A DNA stretch of 64,000 nucleotides, taken from assembly GCA_910580075.1 (NCBI GenBank), contig CAJTVR010000003.1, positions 2,258-66,257 of the forward strand, written 5' to 3'. Position numbers and translations under genes: made by a program. The notes beneath the pieces were generated by a model. The model saw only the letters and a program-made list of their open reading frames with translations, did not search any database and was not told the DNA's origin. This document shows positions 41,968 through 51,388 of the stretch, piece by piece. Positions within the stretch are counted from its first letter, which is position 1, and each line of letters begins with the position of its first letter. This DNA is from an uncultured Eubacterium sp. (lineage in GTDB: Bacteria; Bacillota; Clostridia; Lachnospirales; Lachnospiraceae).

Positions 41968-43255
41968 TAAAAGCCGGTTACTGGAAATGTATGCCCGGAT
42001 GGGAATTTCAAAAAAGACGGCTGAATATGGGGAAGCCATTGCAGATAGTCTGAAAGAACGGTTTGAACAGATCGATGAAACAGCACAGTTAAATCAGCTA
42101 AAGGTCATACAGGCCATGCGCAAAAACAAAGTCAGCGCCGCCTGTTTTCAGACAAGCAGCGGATACGGCTACGATGATTACGGCCGGGATACGTTAGAAA
42201 AAGTCTATGCAGACTGTTTTCATACAGAAGATGCGCTTGTGCGTCCTCAGATTACCTGCGGAACGCATGCGCTGGCACTGGCGCTTTTATCAAACCTGCG
42301 TCCGGGAGATGAGCTTTTGTCTGCTTCCGGCAAACCTTATGATACATTAGAAGAAGTCATCGGCATCCGCCCGTCCAAAGGATCACTGGCAGAATATGGC
42401 ATTACGTACCGCCAGGTAAATCTGCTTGCGGACGGAAGTTTTGATTATGCAGGAATTAAAAATGCCATAAATGACAAAACTAAAATGGTAACGGTGCAGC
42501 GGTCCAAAGGTTATCAGACAAGGCCTACACTGTCGGTATCCCAGATTGGGGAACTGGTGGCATTTGTAAAAAAAATCAATCCGGATATGATCTGCATGGT
42601 TGACAACTGCTATGGTGAATTTGTAGAATTAAAGGAGCCTTCGGATTTTGGTGCCGATATGGTTGTCGGGTCTTTGATTAAAAACCCCGGCGGCGGGCTG
42701 GCTCCGACCGGCGGCTATATTGCAGGCACAAAGGAATGTGTGGCTCAGGCGGCATACCGGCTGACTTCACCGGGACTTGGCAGGGAAGTGGGCGCTTCGC
42801 TCGGCGTGATCCAGTCGTTTTACCAGGGACTGTTCCAGTCACCTGTCGTTACTGCAGGAGCGTTAAAAGGCGCAATTTTTGCAGCAAACCTTTATGAAAA
42901 GCTCGGTTTTGCAGTATATCCGGGTGCAGACGCGCCGCGTTATGACATCATACAGGCAGTTACCCTTGGCTCTGCAGAAGGTCTTCTGGCTTTTTGTGAA
43001 GGCATCCAGGCGGCTGCACCGGCAGACAGTTTTGTCACACCCGAACCATGGGACATGCCGGGATATGACAGCAAAGTCATTATGGCAGCCGGAGCATTTG
43101 TACAGGGATCTTCCATAGAATTAAGCGCAGACGGGCCGCTAAAGGAGCCGTACAATGTATATTTCCAGGGCGGCATTACCTGGTATCATGCAAAATATGG
43201 AATTTTGATGTCTTTACAAAAACTTTATGAGCGAAATCTTGTTAATCTTGGATGA
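41951..43255 (+). CDS. ynbB: Methionine gamma-lyase-like PLP protein (YnbB / aluminium-resistance family)
   Basis: Encodes 434 residues. FQTSSGYGYDDYGRDTLEKV, RPQITCGTHALALAL and MVDNCYGEFVE are family segments, and the PLP lysine is in GSLIKNPGGGLAPTGGYIAG (about residue 240). The COG4100 family is routinely placed after miaA in Firmicutes. The aluminium-resistance name is historical and the physiological substrate is unclear. It overlaps miaA by 17 nt. A promoter-like sequence for the next operon lies just before and after its stop. Confidence 0.88.
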   Translation: MSTVSDKSRLLEMYARMGISKKTAEYGEAIADSLKERFEQIDETAQLNQLKVIQAMRKNKVSAACFQTSSGYGYDDYGRDTLEKVYADCFHTEDALVRPQITCGTHALALALLSNLRPGDELLSASGKPYDTLEEVIGIRPSKGSLAEYGITYRQVNLLADGSFDYAGIKNAINDKTKMVTVQRSKGYQTRPTLSVSQIGELVAFVKKINPDMICMVDNCYGEFVELKEPSDFGADMVVGSLIKNPGGGLAPTGGYIAGTKECVAQAAYRLTSPGLGREVGASLGVIQSFYQGLFQSPVVTAGALKGAIFAANLYEKLGFAVYPGADAPRYDIIQAVTLGSAEGLLAFCEGIQAAAPADSFVTPEPWDMPGYDSKVIMAAGAFVQGSSIELSADGPLKEPYNVYFQGGITWYHAKYGILMSLQKLYERNLVNLG

Positions 43256-43275
43256 ATATGCTAAGATTATATACT
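43248..43275 (+). promoter_or_regulatory. Possible promoter of the radC-mre-min operon
   Basis: TTGGAT (43248-43253), a 16-bp spacer and TATACT (43270-43275) lie 47 nt before radC. It overlaps the ynbB stop region. Confidence 0.4.
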
Positions 43276-43321
43276 GTATATTCCTTTTTTACCCAGCCTG
43301 ATAGAGAGTGGAAAGGATTAT

Positions 43322-44020
43322 ATGAAAAATATACCAAAACACTTAACCATGAAAGAACTTCCGGATTCTGAAAAACCCTATGAAAAATGTATAGAGTACG
43401 GGCCGGAATATTTATCGGATGCAGAGCTGCTAGCAGTCTTTATCCGAACCGGAATGAAAGGAACGACGTCGATGGAGCTGGCTGTCCGGCTTCTTTCGCA
43501 GGGAAACAAAAATCTTTTGAATTTATACGATTACAGCCTCCAGTCGCTGATGCAGGTCCCCGGAATCGGAAAGGCCAAAGCCGTACAGCTAAAGTGCATT
43601 GCAGAAATATCCAGACGGATTGCCAAAGCAGTGCGCATAAAGGAAGTATCGTTTGACAATCCCTCGTCCGTGGCAGATTTTTATATGGAAAAGCTCCGTC
43701 ATGAAAAACAGGAATGCTTTACCGCCTGCCTTCTTGGCAGCAAAGGACGTTATCTGGGGGATAAGGTGTTAACCATCGGCAGTGTAAATGCTTCGATTGT
43801 ATCACCAAGAGATTTGTTTATCCAGGCACTGCAGGCGCAGGCTGCATCGATTATCATTCTTCATAACCATCCAAGCGGCGAGCCGCAGCCAAGCCGCGAA
43901 GACATGAAGGTTACAAAATGCATCGCTGAGTGTGGAAAGATGCTGCAGATTTATTTAGACGACCACATCATCATCGGTGACAACAAATATTACAGTTTTA
44001 GAGAAAAGGGACTGCTTTGA
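43322..44020 (+). CDS. radC: RadC-family JAB/MPN-domain protein
   Basis: Encodes 232 residues. A helix-hairpin-helix-like N-terminal part (MQVPGIGKAKAVQLKCI, about 79-95) precedes the JAMM metalloprotease-like motif HNHPSGEPQPSREDMKVTK. Despite its name the family has no proven role in repair. It directly precedes mreB, a placement common in Firmicutes. The ATG follows GGAAAGGA. Confidence 0.94.
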   Translation: MKNIPKHLTMKELPDSEKPYEKCIEYGPEYLSDAELLAVFIRTGMKGTTSMELAVRLLSQGNKNLLNLYDYSLQSLMQVPGIGKAKAVQLKCIAEISRRIAKAVRIKEVSFDNPSSVADFYMEKLRHEKQECFTACLLGSKGRYLGDKVLTIGSVNASIVSPRDLFIQALQAQAASIIILHNHPSGEPQPSREDMKVTKCIAECGKMLQIYLDDHIIIGDNKYYSFREKGLL

Positions 44021-44042
44021 GCCCTGATAGGAGACAAAAATT

Positions 44043-45059
44043 ATGTCAGCAAATGTTTACGGCGTGGATTTAGGCACAGCCAATTTGAAAATCTATTGCA
44101 AAGCCAGTGGAACCATCCTCAATGAGAAAAATACCATTGCAATTATCAATAAGAACCAGATGTATTCCTACGGCAATGACGCATATGCGATGTATGAAAA
44201 GGCACCGGATCAGATTCAGGTCACTTTTCCGATTGTAAACGGAGTCATCGCAGACTATAACAATATGCAGACGATGCTGTTTGAATTTCTGGAAAAAAAT
44301 GCAAAGGGAAAAATCCGGGGCGCGGAATTCGTAGTCGCCGTGCCGACGGATATTACAGAAGTGGAGAAAAAAGCGTTTTCCGATATCTTTTACAAAAGCA
44401 AGGCCAAGCCGCGGAGCGTTCTTTTGTGCGAAAAGCCAATCGCAGATGCGGTAGGACTTGGCTTAAACGTCAATGAACCTACGGGTATTATGATTGTAGA
44501 TATCGGGGCAGATACGACAGAAATTTCCATTATTTCCCTGGGAGGGCTGGTGATCAGCCACTTGCTGCATTTTGGAGGCAACCGTCTGGACGAGTCCATT
44601 ATCAGCTTTATCCGCAAAAATTATAATCTCGTGATTGGACGCAAAACGGCCTGCTCTTTAAAAGAACAGATTGGCTGCGCGTTAGACGGACGGGAAGATA
44701 AAATGGTTATTGTAGGAAGGGATGTCGTAAGCGGGCTTCCGATTGAAATGGAAATCACGGCATCGATTGTCTATGAAGCAATCAGAGACCACCTGACAAA
44801 TATCTGCACAAATATCAAACTGATTCTGGAAAAAACGCCTCCGGAATTAGCAAAGGATATTATTTATGCCGGTATTTACATTACAGGCGGCAGCTCCAAA
44901 ATAGAAAAACTAGACCAGCTGTTTTCTGAGATTACAAACATCAAAGTAAACTGCTGTGATAACCCGGAAGAGAGCGTTGCCCAGGGCCTGATTAAAATTG
45001 TATCGGACAATGAATACAAACACCTTGCCTACAGCCTGAAATCCAGTATTTATAAATAG
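44043..45059 (+). CDS. mreB: Rod shape-determining protein MreB
   Basis: Encodes 338 residues of the actin fold. The phosphate 1 loop is GVDLGTANLKIYC (residues 5-17), phosphate 2 is IMIVDIGADTTEISIISLGG (about 154-173) and the adenosine loop is GIYITGGSSKIEKLDQL (about 277-293). It polymerises beneath the membrane and positions the elongation machinery encoded downstream. mreC, mreD, pbp2 and rodA follow in the same direction. The ATG follows GATAGGAG. Confidence 0.95.
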   Translation: MSANVYGVDLGTANLKIYCKASGTILNEKNTIAIINKNQMYSYGNDAYAMYEKAPDQIQVTFPIVNGVIADYNNMQTMLFEFLEKNAKGKIRGAEFVVAVPTDITEVEKKAFSDIFYKSKAKPRSVLLCEKPIADAVGLGLNVNEPTGIMIVDIGADTTEISIISLGGLVISHLLHFGGNRLDESIISFIRKNYNLVIGRKTACSLKEQIGCALDGREDKMVIVGRDVVSGLPIEMEITASIVYEAIRDHLTNICTNIKLILEKTPPELAKDIIYAGIYITGGSSKIEKLDQLFSEITNIKVNCCDNPEESVAQGLIKIVSDNEYKHLAYSLKSSIYK

Positions 45060-45070
45060 GAGTCTCTGGC

Positions 45071-45940
45071 ATGAAAAAAAGAAGAAAAGCGCGATTTAAG
45101 ATTCCGGCGAAATATATACTGATGACTCTGTCCGCGTTTTGCATCATTGCAATGTTTGCCAGTTTCCTGTTTGATGTCCAGTTTACACCGCTTAATACAG
45201 CAGCCGGCTACGTATTTATCCCGATGCAGAAGGGGATTAACGAAGTCGGCTCCATGGTCAGCGGACTTGCAGATAACCTGACAGAACTCCGGGACGTTAT
45301 GCAAAGAAACGAAGAACTTCAGGCACAGGTCGACGAGCTTACGACAGAGCTTAATACGTACAAACTGGAACAGTATGATATCGAAGACATGCGCAAGCTG
45401 TTAGAGCTGGATGAAAAATATAAGTATGAAAAAATCGGTGCCAGTATCATTGGCAAAGATGCCGGCAACTGGTTTGACACATTTATAATTGACAAAGGCT
45501 ATAACGACGGCATTGAAGTGGATATGAATGTCATTGCCGGAAGCGGACTGGTAGGAATTGTAACAAACGTCGGTCCGAATTACGCAAATGTAAGGTCTAT
45601 TATTGATGACCGCAACAGTGTCAGCGCCATGGTATTAACGACTTCGGACAGCCTGTTTGTCGACGGCGACCTGGAGATGATGAGCAGGCTTCAGGTCATC
45701 GGTTTTACAGACCTGACAGATGAAGACGACAAGGTAGCCGTTGGCGACCAGGTCGTAACGTCCAATACAAGCAGCAAATATGTGCCGGGGCTGTTAATCG
45801 GACATATCAATGAGCTGAAAATGGATTCAAACAATCTCACCAAATCCGGTACGATTACACCGGCTGTGGATTTTGAACATATAAAAAATGTGCTTGTGAT
45901 TCTGGATAAGAAGCAGGCTGTGCAGGAAGATGATAATTAA
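45071..45940 (+). CDS. mreC: Rod shape-determining protein MreC
   Basis: Encodes 289 residues. A cytoplasmic basic start (MKKRRKARFKI) is followed by a transmembrane helix (about 14-34) and a coiled coil (about 68-105, NEELQAQVDELTTELNTYKL). The beta-rich MreC domain follows, with DKGYNDGIEVDMNVIAGSGLVG and VDFEHIKNVLVI near the end. It bridges MreB and the periplasmic synthesis enzymes. It starts 11 nt after mreB. Confidence 0.94.
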   Translation: MKKRRKARFKIPAKYILMTLSAFCIIAMFASFLFDVQFTPLNTAAGYVFIPMQKGINEVGSMVSGLADNLTELRDVMQRNEELQAQVDELTTELNTYKLEQYDIEDMRKLLELDEKYKYEKIGASIIGKDAGNWFDTFIIDKGYNDGIEVDMNVIAGSGLVGIVTNVGPNYANVRSIIDDRNSVSAMVLTTSDSLFVDGDLEMMSRLQVIGFTDLTDEDDKVAVGDQVVTSNTSSKYVPGLLIGHINELKMDSNNLTKSGTITPAVDFEHIKNVLVILDKKQAVQEDDN

Positions 45941-46019
45941 GGTAATCAGTTTAGAATCAGGATCATCAGATTAAAAATAAAAACTTAAAAGATAATAAAT
46001 TTAAAATAAGAGGTTTTGC

Positions 46020-46538
46020 ATGAAGAGAAAGATTACCGTATTTATGATCATATTCGTATGCTTTTTGCTTCAGACCACTCTGTTTCAGGCACTGGCCTTA
46101 GCTTCCATTGCACCGAATCTTTTGATTATCACCGTATCATCCTTCGGATTTATGCGCGGACGCAAAGAAGGAATGTATATCGGATTTTTTACAGGACTGG
46201 TGTTTGATGCGTTCTATGGAACAATATTCGGGTTCTATTCTCTGATATTTATGTATGCCGGTTACTGCAACGGGATGTTCCGCAGATTTTTTTTCCCGGA
46301 CGATATCAAGCTGCCGATGCTTTTAATTTCCGTCAGCGATATTGTTTATAATGTATCCGTATATATATTAAAGTTTATGTTCCGGGGACAGTTTCACTTT
46401 GATTATTACCTGACACATGTCATCATACCGGAGCTGGTTTATACGGTACTCATTATGATTTTTTTATACCCGCTTCTGTTAAAAATCAACCAGAAACTGG
46501 AAGCATCCGAAAAAAGGAGTGGCATGAAATTTGTATGA
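46020..46538 (+). CDS. mreD: Rod shape-determining protein MreD
   Basis: Encodes 172 residues with about five hydrophobic segments (for example VFMIIFVCFLLQTTLFQALAL at the start and LVYTVLIMIFLYPLLLK near the end) and the family motif LIFMYAGYCNGMFR. It is the integral membrane component of the elongasome. AAGAGG lies 7-12 nt upstream of the ATG. The stop overlaps the start of pbp2 by 8 nt. Confidence 0.9.
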   Translation: MKRKITVFMIIFVCFLLQTTLFQALALASIAPNLLIITVSSFGFMRGRKEGMYIGFFTGLVFDAFYGTIFGFYSLIFMYAGYCNGMFRRFFFPDDIKLPMLLISVSDIVYNVSVYILKFMFRGQFHFDYYLTHVIIPELVYTVLIMIFLYPLLLKINQKLEASEKRSGMKFV

Positions 46539-49386
46539 ATATGATTCCATAAAAGATTTTTTAAAAAGTTTTATCAGTTCCAGGCTGCTTGTGCTTTCCC
46601 TGATTGTGATTCTGATGGGAGGCGTACTGCTGCAAAGGCTGTTTACCTTGCAGATTATAAACGGGGAGTCTTACCAGGAAAATTATACGCTGAGAATCCG
46701 CAAAGAACGTGTATTAAACGGTACGCGCGGAAATATATTAGACTGCAATGGAAAAGTGTTAGCTTACAATGAGCTGACTTATAAGATTACCATTGAAGAT
46801 AACGGCACCTACGCCGGAGATTCACAAAGGAATGAAGCACTCAACAGCATTCTTGCACAGATCTTAAAGGTGCTTGATGAAAACGGAGATGATTATGTCA
46901 ACGATTTCGATATCCGTTTAAAAAAGAATGGAAAATATGCGTTTCAGTCAGAAGGAACAAGGCTGATGCGTTTCCGGGCAGATGTATTTGGCAAAAGCAA
47001 AATTGACGATCTTGGCTGGGATAAAGACAAAGGGTACAATACAGCCGAAGCAACTGAAAACCAGATTATTGATTACTTAAGCGAACGTTACGGACTGGAT
47101 GAAAGCGATTATCCGAAAAAACTGAAATATCAGATTTTAGTCATCCGCTACGCGCTTGCACAGAACAGTTTTCAGAAATATATTTCCACAACGATAGCAG
47201 CCGGCGTCAGTGAAAACACGTTAGCTTATATCAAAGAAAATAAATCCAGCCTGCAAGGGGTGGAAATCGAAGAAGATTACATCCGCAAATATACAGACAG
47301 CGAATATTTTGCATCTATTATCGGTTATACCGGCAAAATATCTACAACAGAGTATGAAGAATTATCCGAAAAAAATGATTCTTATTCGCTGACGGACATT
47401 ATCGGGAAATCCGGTATAGAACAGGTCATGGATGAAAAGCTGCAGGGAAAGAAAGGCTCGGAAACCGTGTTTGTAGATGTCCGCGGAAAAGAATTAGAGA
47501 CCACGGACTATAAAGAACCGGCTGCCGGCAATAATGTGTATCTGTCGATTGATGCAGACCTGCAAAAAGCTGTCTACCATTTATTAGAGCAGGAACTGGC
47601 AGGCATATTATATAATCAGATCTTAAATATCAAAGAGTATGTCAATACGACTGGAAAAGCGTCTGATATTAAGATACCGATTTATGATGTATATTTTTCA
47701 CTTATTAATAACAATATTATTGATATTTCACATTTTACGCACAAATCCGCATCGGATACAGAAAAAGCTGTGGCATCTATTTACCAGAGCCATTTTGATT
47801 CTGTGATGTCCAGAATCCGTGACCAGTGCATGTCTTCCATGCCGGAAACTTATCAGGCAGCTATGGAAGAATACCAGAATTATTACAGCTACATTATGAA
47901 AATGCTGCAGGACCATAAAGTACTGTTACCAGACCGCATTGATAAAACAGATGAAACGTATCTTGCATGGACAAAAGATGAAACGATCAGCTTAAAAGAA
48001 TATTTAGGCCATTGTATCAATGCAGGATGGATTGATTATAATGTATTCCAGACAGAAGAAGAATATTCGGATTCTTCTGAAATCTATTCCGATTTGATTG
48101 ATTACATCATTGAATCGCTAAAAGACGACGAAGGATTTCAGAAAAAAATCTACCAGTATCTGATTAAACAGGATATGGTAAGCGGCACGCAGTTATGCCT
48201 GATTTTATATGACCAGAAACTGATTAAACAGGATGCTGAAAAACGGGCACAGTTACAAAACGGTACAATTTCTGCGTTTTCTTTCCTCAAAGAACGGATT
48301 CGCGATATGGAAATCACGCCGGGACAGTTAGCACTGGATCCATGTACGGCATCCTGCGTTATTACAGATGTAAATACAGGTGAATTAAAAGCGCTCGTAT
48401 CTTATCCGGGCTATGATAACAACCGGCTGGCAAATACTGTAGATGCGGAATATTTTGCAAGGCTTCAGACTGACCGCTCAGAGCCGATGTACAATCATGC
48501 GACACAGGAGCGTACGGCACCAGGCTCTACGTTTAAAATGGTGACTGCAACAACCGGACTGACCGAAGGTATTATCAGCCCTTCCACCAAAATAAACAGC
48601 CAGGGTCAATTTGAACTGGTAGATAATGAACCAAAATGCTGGATTTATCCGTCCCGCCATGGAATGCTCGATGTAACGAACGCCATCCGGGTATCCTGCA
48701 ATTATTTCTTTTATCAGGTAGGATATGATTTAAGTCTTGTCGGAAACACGTACAGTGACCCGACCGGTATCCGCAAGATTACCGACTATGCAAAAGAGTA
48801 CGGCCTGGGGGATAAGACCGGTATAGAAATTCCGGAAAATGAGCCTCAGATTGCGGACCAGTTTCCGGTTATGGCTTCCATCGGACAGAGTAATCATAAC
48901 TATGCGACGGTACATCTTGCACGCTATGTCACTGCAGTAGCCAACAAAGGCACGGTTTATAACTATACGCTGTTAAAACAGCTGACAGATAATGAAGGAA
49001 ATGTGATAGAAGAGTATGAGCCGTCTGTAAAAAATACCATGGATAATATTGCTGACAGCACCTGGAATGCAATTCAGGAAGGAAACCGTCTGGTTGTGGC
49101 AGATTTAGCTGAATTTAAAGATTTTCCGATTGTTGTAGCTGGAAAGACCGGAACGGCGCAGCAGGTGCCTACCAGAGGAAATCATGCTTTATTTGTCGGT
49201 TACGCTCCGTATAAAAAACCGGAAATTTCCATTGCGACAAAGATTGCATACGGATATACATCGCATAATGCGGCAGATGTTTCTGCGCAGATTTTAAAAT
49301 ATTACTTTGAGCTGGAAGACCGTGATACCCTGTTAAATGGCAAGGCAGAAGATGTCAGCAATTCTTCCAACGGATTTACAGATTAG
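46531..49386 (+). CDS. mrdA: Penicillin-binding protein 2 (class B transpeptidase) with large insertion
   Basis: Encodes 951 residues from a TTG start at 46531, about 12 nt after AAAAGGAG. A transmembrane helix (about 18-38) and a pedestal domain are followed by the transpeptidase domain. The nucleophile Ser666 lies in APGSTFKMVTA, SxN is SCNYFFY (about 722) and KTG is in VAGKTGTAQQ (about 872). About 245 residues (about 358-603) are inserted between LSIDADLQKAVY and TASCVITDVNTGEL, a span that is much shorter in standard PBP2. It crosslinks peptidoglycan with RodA during elongation. It overlaps mreD by 8 nt. Confidence 0.94.
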   Translation: MYEYDSIKDFLKSFISSRLLVLSLIVILMGGVLLQRLFTLQIINGESYQENYTLRIRKERVLNGTRGNILDCNGKVLAYNELTYKITIEDNGTYAGDSQRNEALNSILAQILKVLDENGDDYVNDFDIRLKKNGKYAFQSEGTRLMRFRADVFGKSKIDDLGWDKDKGYNTAEATENQIIDYLSERYGLDESDYPKKLKYQILVIRYALAQNSFQKYISTTIAAGVSENTLAYIKENKSSLQGVEIEEDYIRKYTDSEYFASIIGYTGKISTTEYEELSEKNDSYSLTDIIGKSGIEQVMDEKLQGKKGSETVFVDVRGKELETTDYKEPAAGNNVYLSIDADLQKAVYHLLEQELAGILYNQILNIKEYVNTTGKASDIKIPIYDVYFSLINNNIIDISHFTHKSASDTEKAVASIYQSHFDSVMSRIRDQCMSSMPETYQAAMEEYQNYYSYIMKMLQDHKVLLPDRIDKTDETYLAWTKDETISLKEYLGHCINAGWIDYNVFQTEEEYSDSSEIYSDLIDYIIESLKDDEGFQKKIYQYLIKQDMVSGTQLCLILYDQKLIKQDAEKRAQLQNGTISAFSFLKERIRDMEITPGQLALDPCTASCVITDVNTGELKALVSYPGYDNNRLANTVDAEYFARLQTDRSEPMYNHATQERTAPGSTFKMVTATTGLTEGIISPSTKINSQGQFELVDNEPKCWIYPSRHGMLDVTNAIRVSCNYFFYQVGYDLSLVGNTYSDPTGIRKITDYAKEYGLGDKTGIEIPENEPQIADQFPVMASIGQSNHNYATVHLARYVTAVANKGTVYNYTLLKQLTDNEGNVIEEYEPSVKNTMDNIADSTWNAIQEGNRLVVADLAEFKDFPIVVAGKTGTAQQVPTRGNHALFVGYAPYKKPEISIATKIAYGYTSHNAADVSAQILKYYFELEDRDTLLNGKAEDVSNSSNGFTD

Positions 49387-49403
49387 CTTAAAGGGGGAGC
49401 AGG

Positions 49404-50102
49404 ATGACACAGGCAGTCATGATAAAGAGCAAATCTTACGGCATCCATCTCGTGCTGAACGCTGAGATGACATTCCCGGATCTGCTTGAAGCAGTTATTG
49501 CGAAATTTAAAGAATCAGGTATGTTTTTTAAAGATGCAAAAATCGGGATTTCGTTTGAGGGTTATGAACTTTCCTTTGAACAGGAATATGAGCTGATTGC
49601 AGCGATAGAAGCAAATTCCACAATTAATATCGTCTGCATCATGGAGCACGGGGACATCCGTGAAGCCTGCGTGCTTGCAGATACGGAAGCGCTGATACGT
49701 GAAAGAGTTACAAACCATGCCGTATTTCATTACGGTTCTTTAAAGCCCGGGGACGATATTTCCTATGATGCCGGAGCGGTTGTAATTGGAAACATCCCCA
49801 AAGGGGCAAGAATAAGGGCCGGGGGCAATATTATTGTATTTGGCGTATTAGGCGGTTTTGCACATGCGGGAGCATATGGAGGAGATTCTGCTGCATGCAT
49901 CGCAGCATTATCCATAGATACGAATCAGCTTCAAATCGGAAGCATCCTGTTTATGCCGCAGGAAAAAGAAGAAAAGAAAAAAAACAAAGGCGGGCTTTTC
50001 AAAAGAAAAAAGCCGGATGAAACATTTTCACCACAGATAGCACGTGTTCAGGACGGACATGTCATAATGGAACCTTGTACAAAAGATTTATTACAATTTT
50101 AG
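49404..50102 (+). CDS. minC: Septum site-determining protein MinC
   Basis: Encodes 232 residues. The N-terminal FtsZ-inhibiting domain covers about residues 1-105. The C-terminal right-handed beta-helix (SYDAGAVVIGNIPKGARIRA, GGNIIVFGVLGGFAHAGAYG) dimerises and binds MinD. A lysine-rich insertion (KEEKKKNKGGLFKRKKP) sits before the last strand. GGGGGAG lies 7-13 nt upstream of the ATG. Confidence 0.93.
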   Translation: MTQAVMIKSKSYGIHLVLNAEMTFPDLLEAVIAKFKESGMFFKDAKIGISFEGYELSFEQEYELIAAIEANSTINIVCIMEHGDIREACVLADTEALIRERVTNHAVFHYGSLKPGDDISYDAGAVVIGNIPKGARIRAGGNIIVFGVLGGFAHAGAYGGDSAACIAALSIDTNQLQIGSILFMPQEKEEKKKNKGGLFKRKKPDETFSPQIARVQDGHVIMEPCTKDLLQF

Positions 50103-50227
50103 CCAGATACTCCGCAGCAAGGCTGACGGGGTATCAAAATTGCAGCGCAGCAAAGCTGCGGGATATCTGGCCCTCGCGGCAGACGCCAAATGCACGTGAA
50201 GGCATGCACCCGGCTCATTGCCCGCGA
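50102..50227. repeat. Structured intergenic element between minC and minD
   Basis: The first domain is closed by GCCAGATA (50102-50109) with TATCTGGC (50164-50171). It holds two hairpins: ATACTCCG/CGGGGTAT (50107-50114 with 50127-50134) and GCAGC-AAA-GCTGC (50147-50159). A second domain is closed by TCGCGG (50174-50179) with CCGCGA (50222-50227). The composition is unlike the surrounding genes. It resembles a dispersed intergenic repeat unit, but only one copy lies in this window. Confidence 0.5.
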
Positions 50228-50251
50228 AAATAAATCAGGAGGATTCATAAT

Positions 50252-51043
50252 ATGTGTGAAGTTATTGTAATTACATCAGGAAAAGGCGGTGTCGGCAAAA
50301 CTACGACTACAGCGAATGTAGGATGTGCCCTTGCCATGCTTGGCAAAAAAGTAGTTTTGATTGACACCGATATCGGACTGAGGAATCTGGATGTTGTCAT
50401 GGGATTAGAAAACAGGATTTTATACAATCTTGTAGATGTCATAAAAGGAAGCTGCCGGATGAAGCAGGCGCTTATTAAAGACAAACGCCACCCGACCCTT
50501 TACCTGATTCCTTCCGCACAGACATGCGATAAAACGGCAGTCACTCCGCAGCAGATGAAAAAGCTGACAGACGGACTGCGGGAGGATTTTGATTACATAC
50601 TTCTGGACTGTCCTGCAGGCATCGAGCAGGGTTTTCAAAACGCAATTGCCGGAGCTGACCGGGCAATTGTCGTAACAACACCGGAGGTATCAGCAATCCG
50701 TGATGCAGACCGCATTATCGGACTTTTGAAAAATGCAGAAATGCCTCAGATTGAACTGTTAATCAACCGTGTACGCATGGATATGGTCAGAAGAGGCGAT
50801 ATGATGTCATTAAAAGATGTCTGCGAGATACTTCCCATTCCATTAATCGGCGCAGTGCCGGATGATGAAAACATTGTAATTTCCACAAACCAGGGTGAAC
50901 CTTTGTCAGGGCTTGATTCTTTGTCAGGACAGGCATACCAGAATATCTGCCGCCGTATCTGCGGTGAAAAACTGCCGATCATGGACCTTGGCCAGAAAAA
51001 AGTATGGTTTCAGCGTTTTCGCGGATTAACCAGGCGTGTATAG
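50252..51043 (+). CDS. minD: Septum site-determining ATPase MinD
   Basis: Encodes 263 residues. The deviant Walker A motif is TSGKGGVGKTTTTANVG (residues 7-23), followed by LIDTDIGLRNLDVVMGLENR and LLDCPAGIEQG. The C-terminal amphipathic membrane-targeting helix is in KKVWFQRFRGLTRRV. It recruits MinC to the membrane and is controlled by MinE, encoded 11 nt downstream. Its ATG follows AGGAGG and is separated from minC by the structured element. Confidence 0.96.
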   Translation: MCEVIVITSGKGGVGKTTTTANVGCALAMLGKKVVLIDTDIGLRNLDVVMGLENRILYNLVDVIKGSCRMKQALIKDKRHPTLYLIPSAQTCDKTAVTPQQMKKLTDGLREDFDYILLDCPAGIEQGFQNAIAGADRAIVVTTPEVSAIRDADRIIGLLKNAEMPQIELLINRVRMDMVRRGDMMSLKDVCEILPIPLIGAVPDDENIVISTNQGEPLSGLDSLSGQAYQNICRRICGEKLPIMDLGQKKVWFQRFRGLTRRV

Positions 51044-51054
51044 GAGGCATGTTC

Positions 51055-51342
51055 ATGAGATTTTTACGGTTTATATTTCGAAGAAATTCCAAAGATGTGG
51101 CGATGGACCGCCTGAAGCTGCTGCTGATTTCAGATAGAACAGACTGTTCTGCAGATATGCTGGAAATGATAAAAAATGATATTATCCAGGTGATTTCCAA
51201 ATATATGGAAATCGATACAGAAGGACTTGATATTCAGATCACACGCACGGTATCACAGACGCATAACGGCAGCGTGCCTGCACTTTATGCAAATATCCCG
51301 ATTGTATGTGTCAAACACCAGCCTGAATATCAGGAGTATTAA
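51055..51342 (+). CDS. minE: Cell division topological specificity factor MinE
   Basis: Encodes 95 residues. KDVAMDRLKLLLISDR matches the MinD-interacting helix, and the C-terminal part (DIIQVISKYMEID, DIQITRTV) is the dimerisation domain. The basic start MRFLRFIFRRN could bind membrane. I start at 51055, 7 nt after AGGAGG, rather than the ATG at 51049 that nearly touches it. MinE makes the Min system dynamic. Firmicutes often have MinJ/DivIVA instead, but a full MinCDE set is present here. Confidence 0.93.
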   Translation: MRFLRFIFRRNSKDVAMDRLKLLLISDRTDCSADMLEMIKNDIIQVISKYMEIDTEGLDIQITRTVSQTHNGSVPALYANIPIVCVKHQPEYQEY

Positions 51343-51388
51343 AAACAGCCGTATACATACTATTTGAGAAAACCCGGAGGCATTCACT

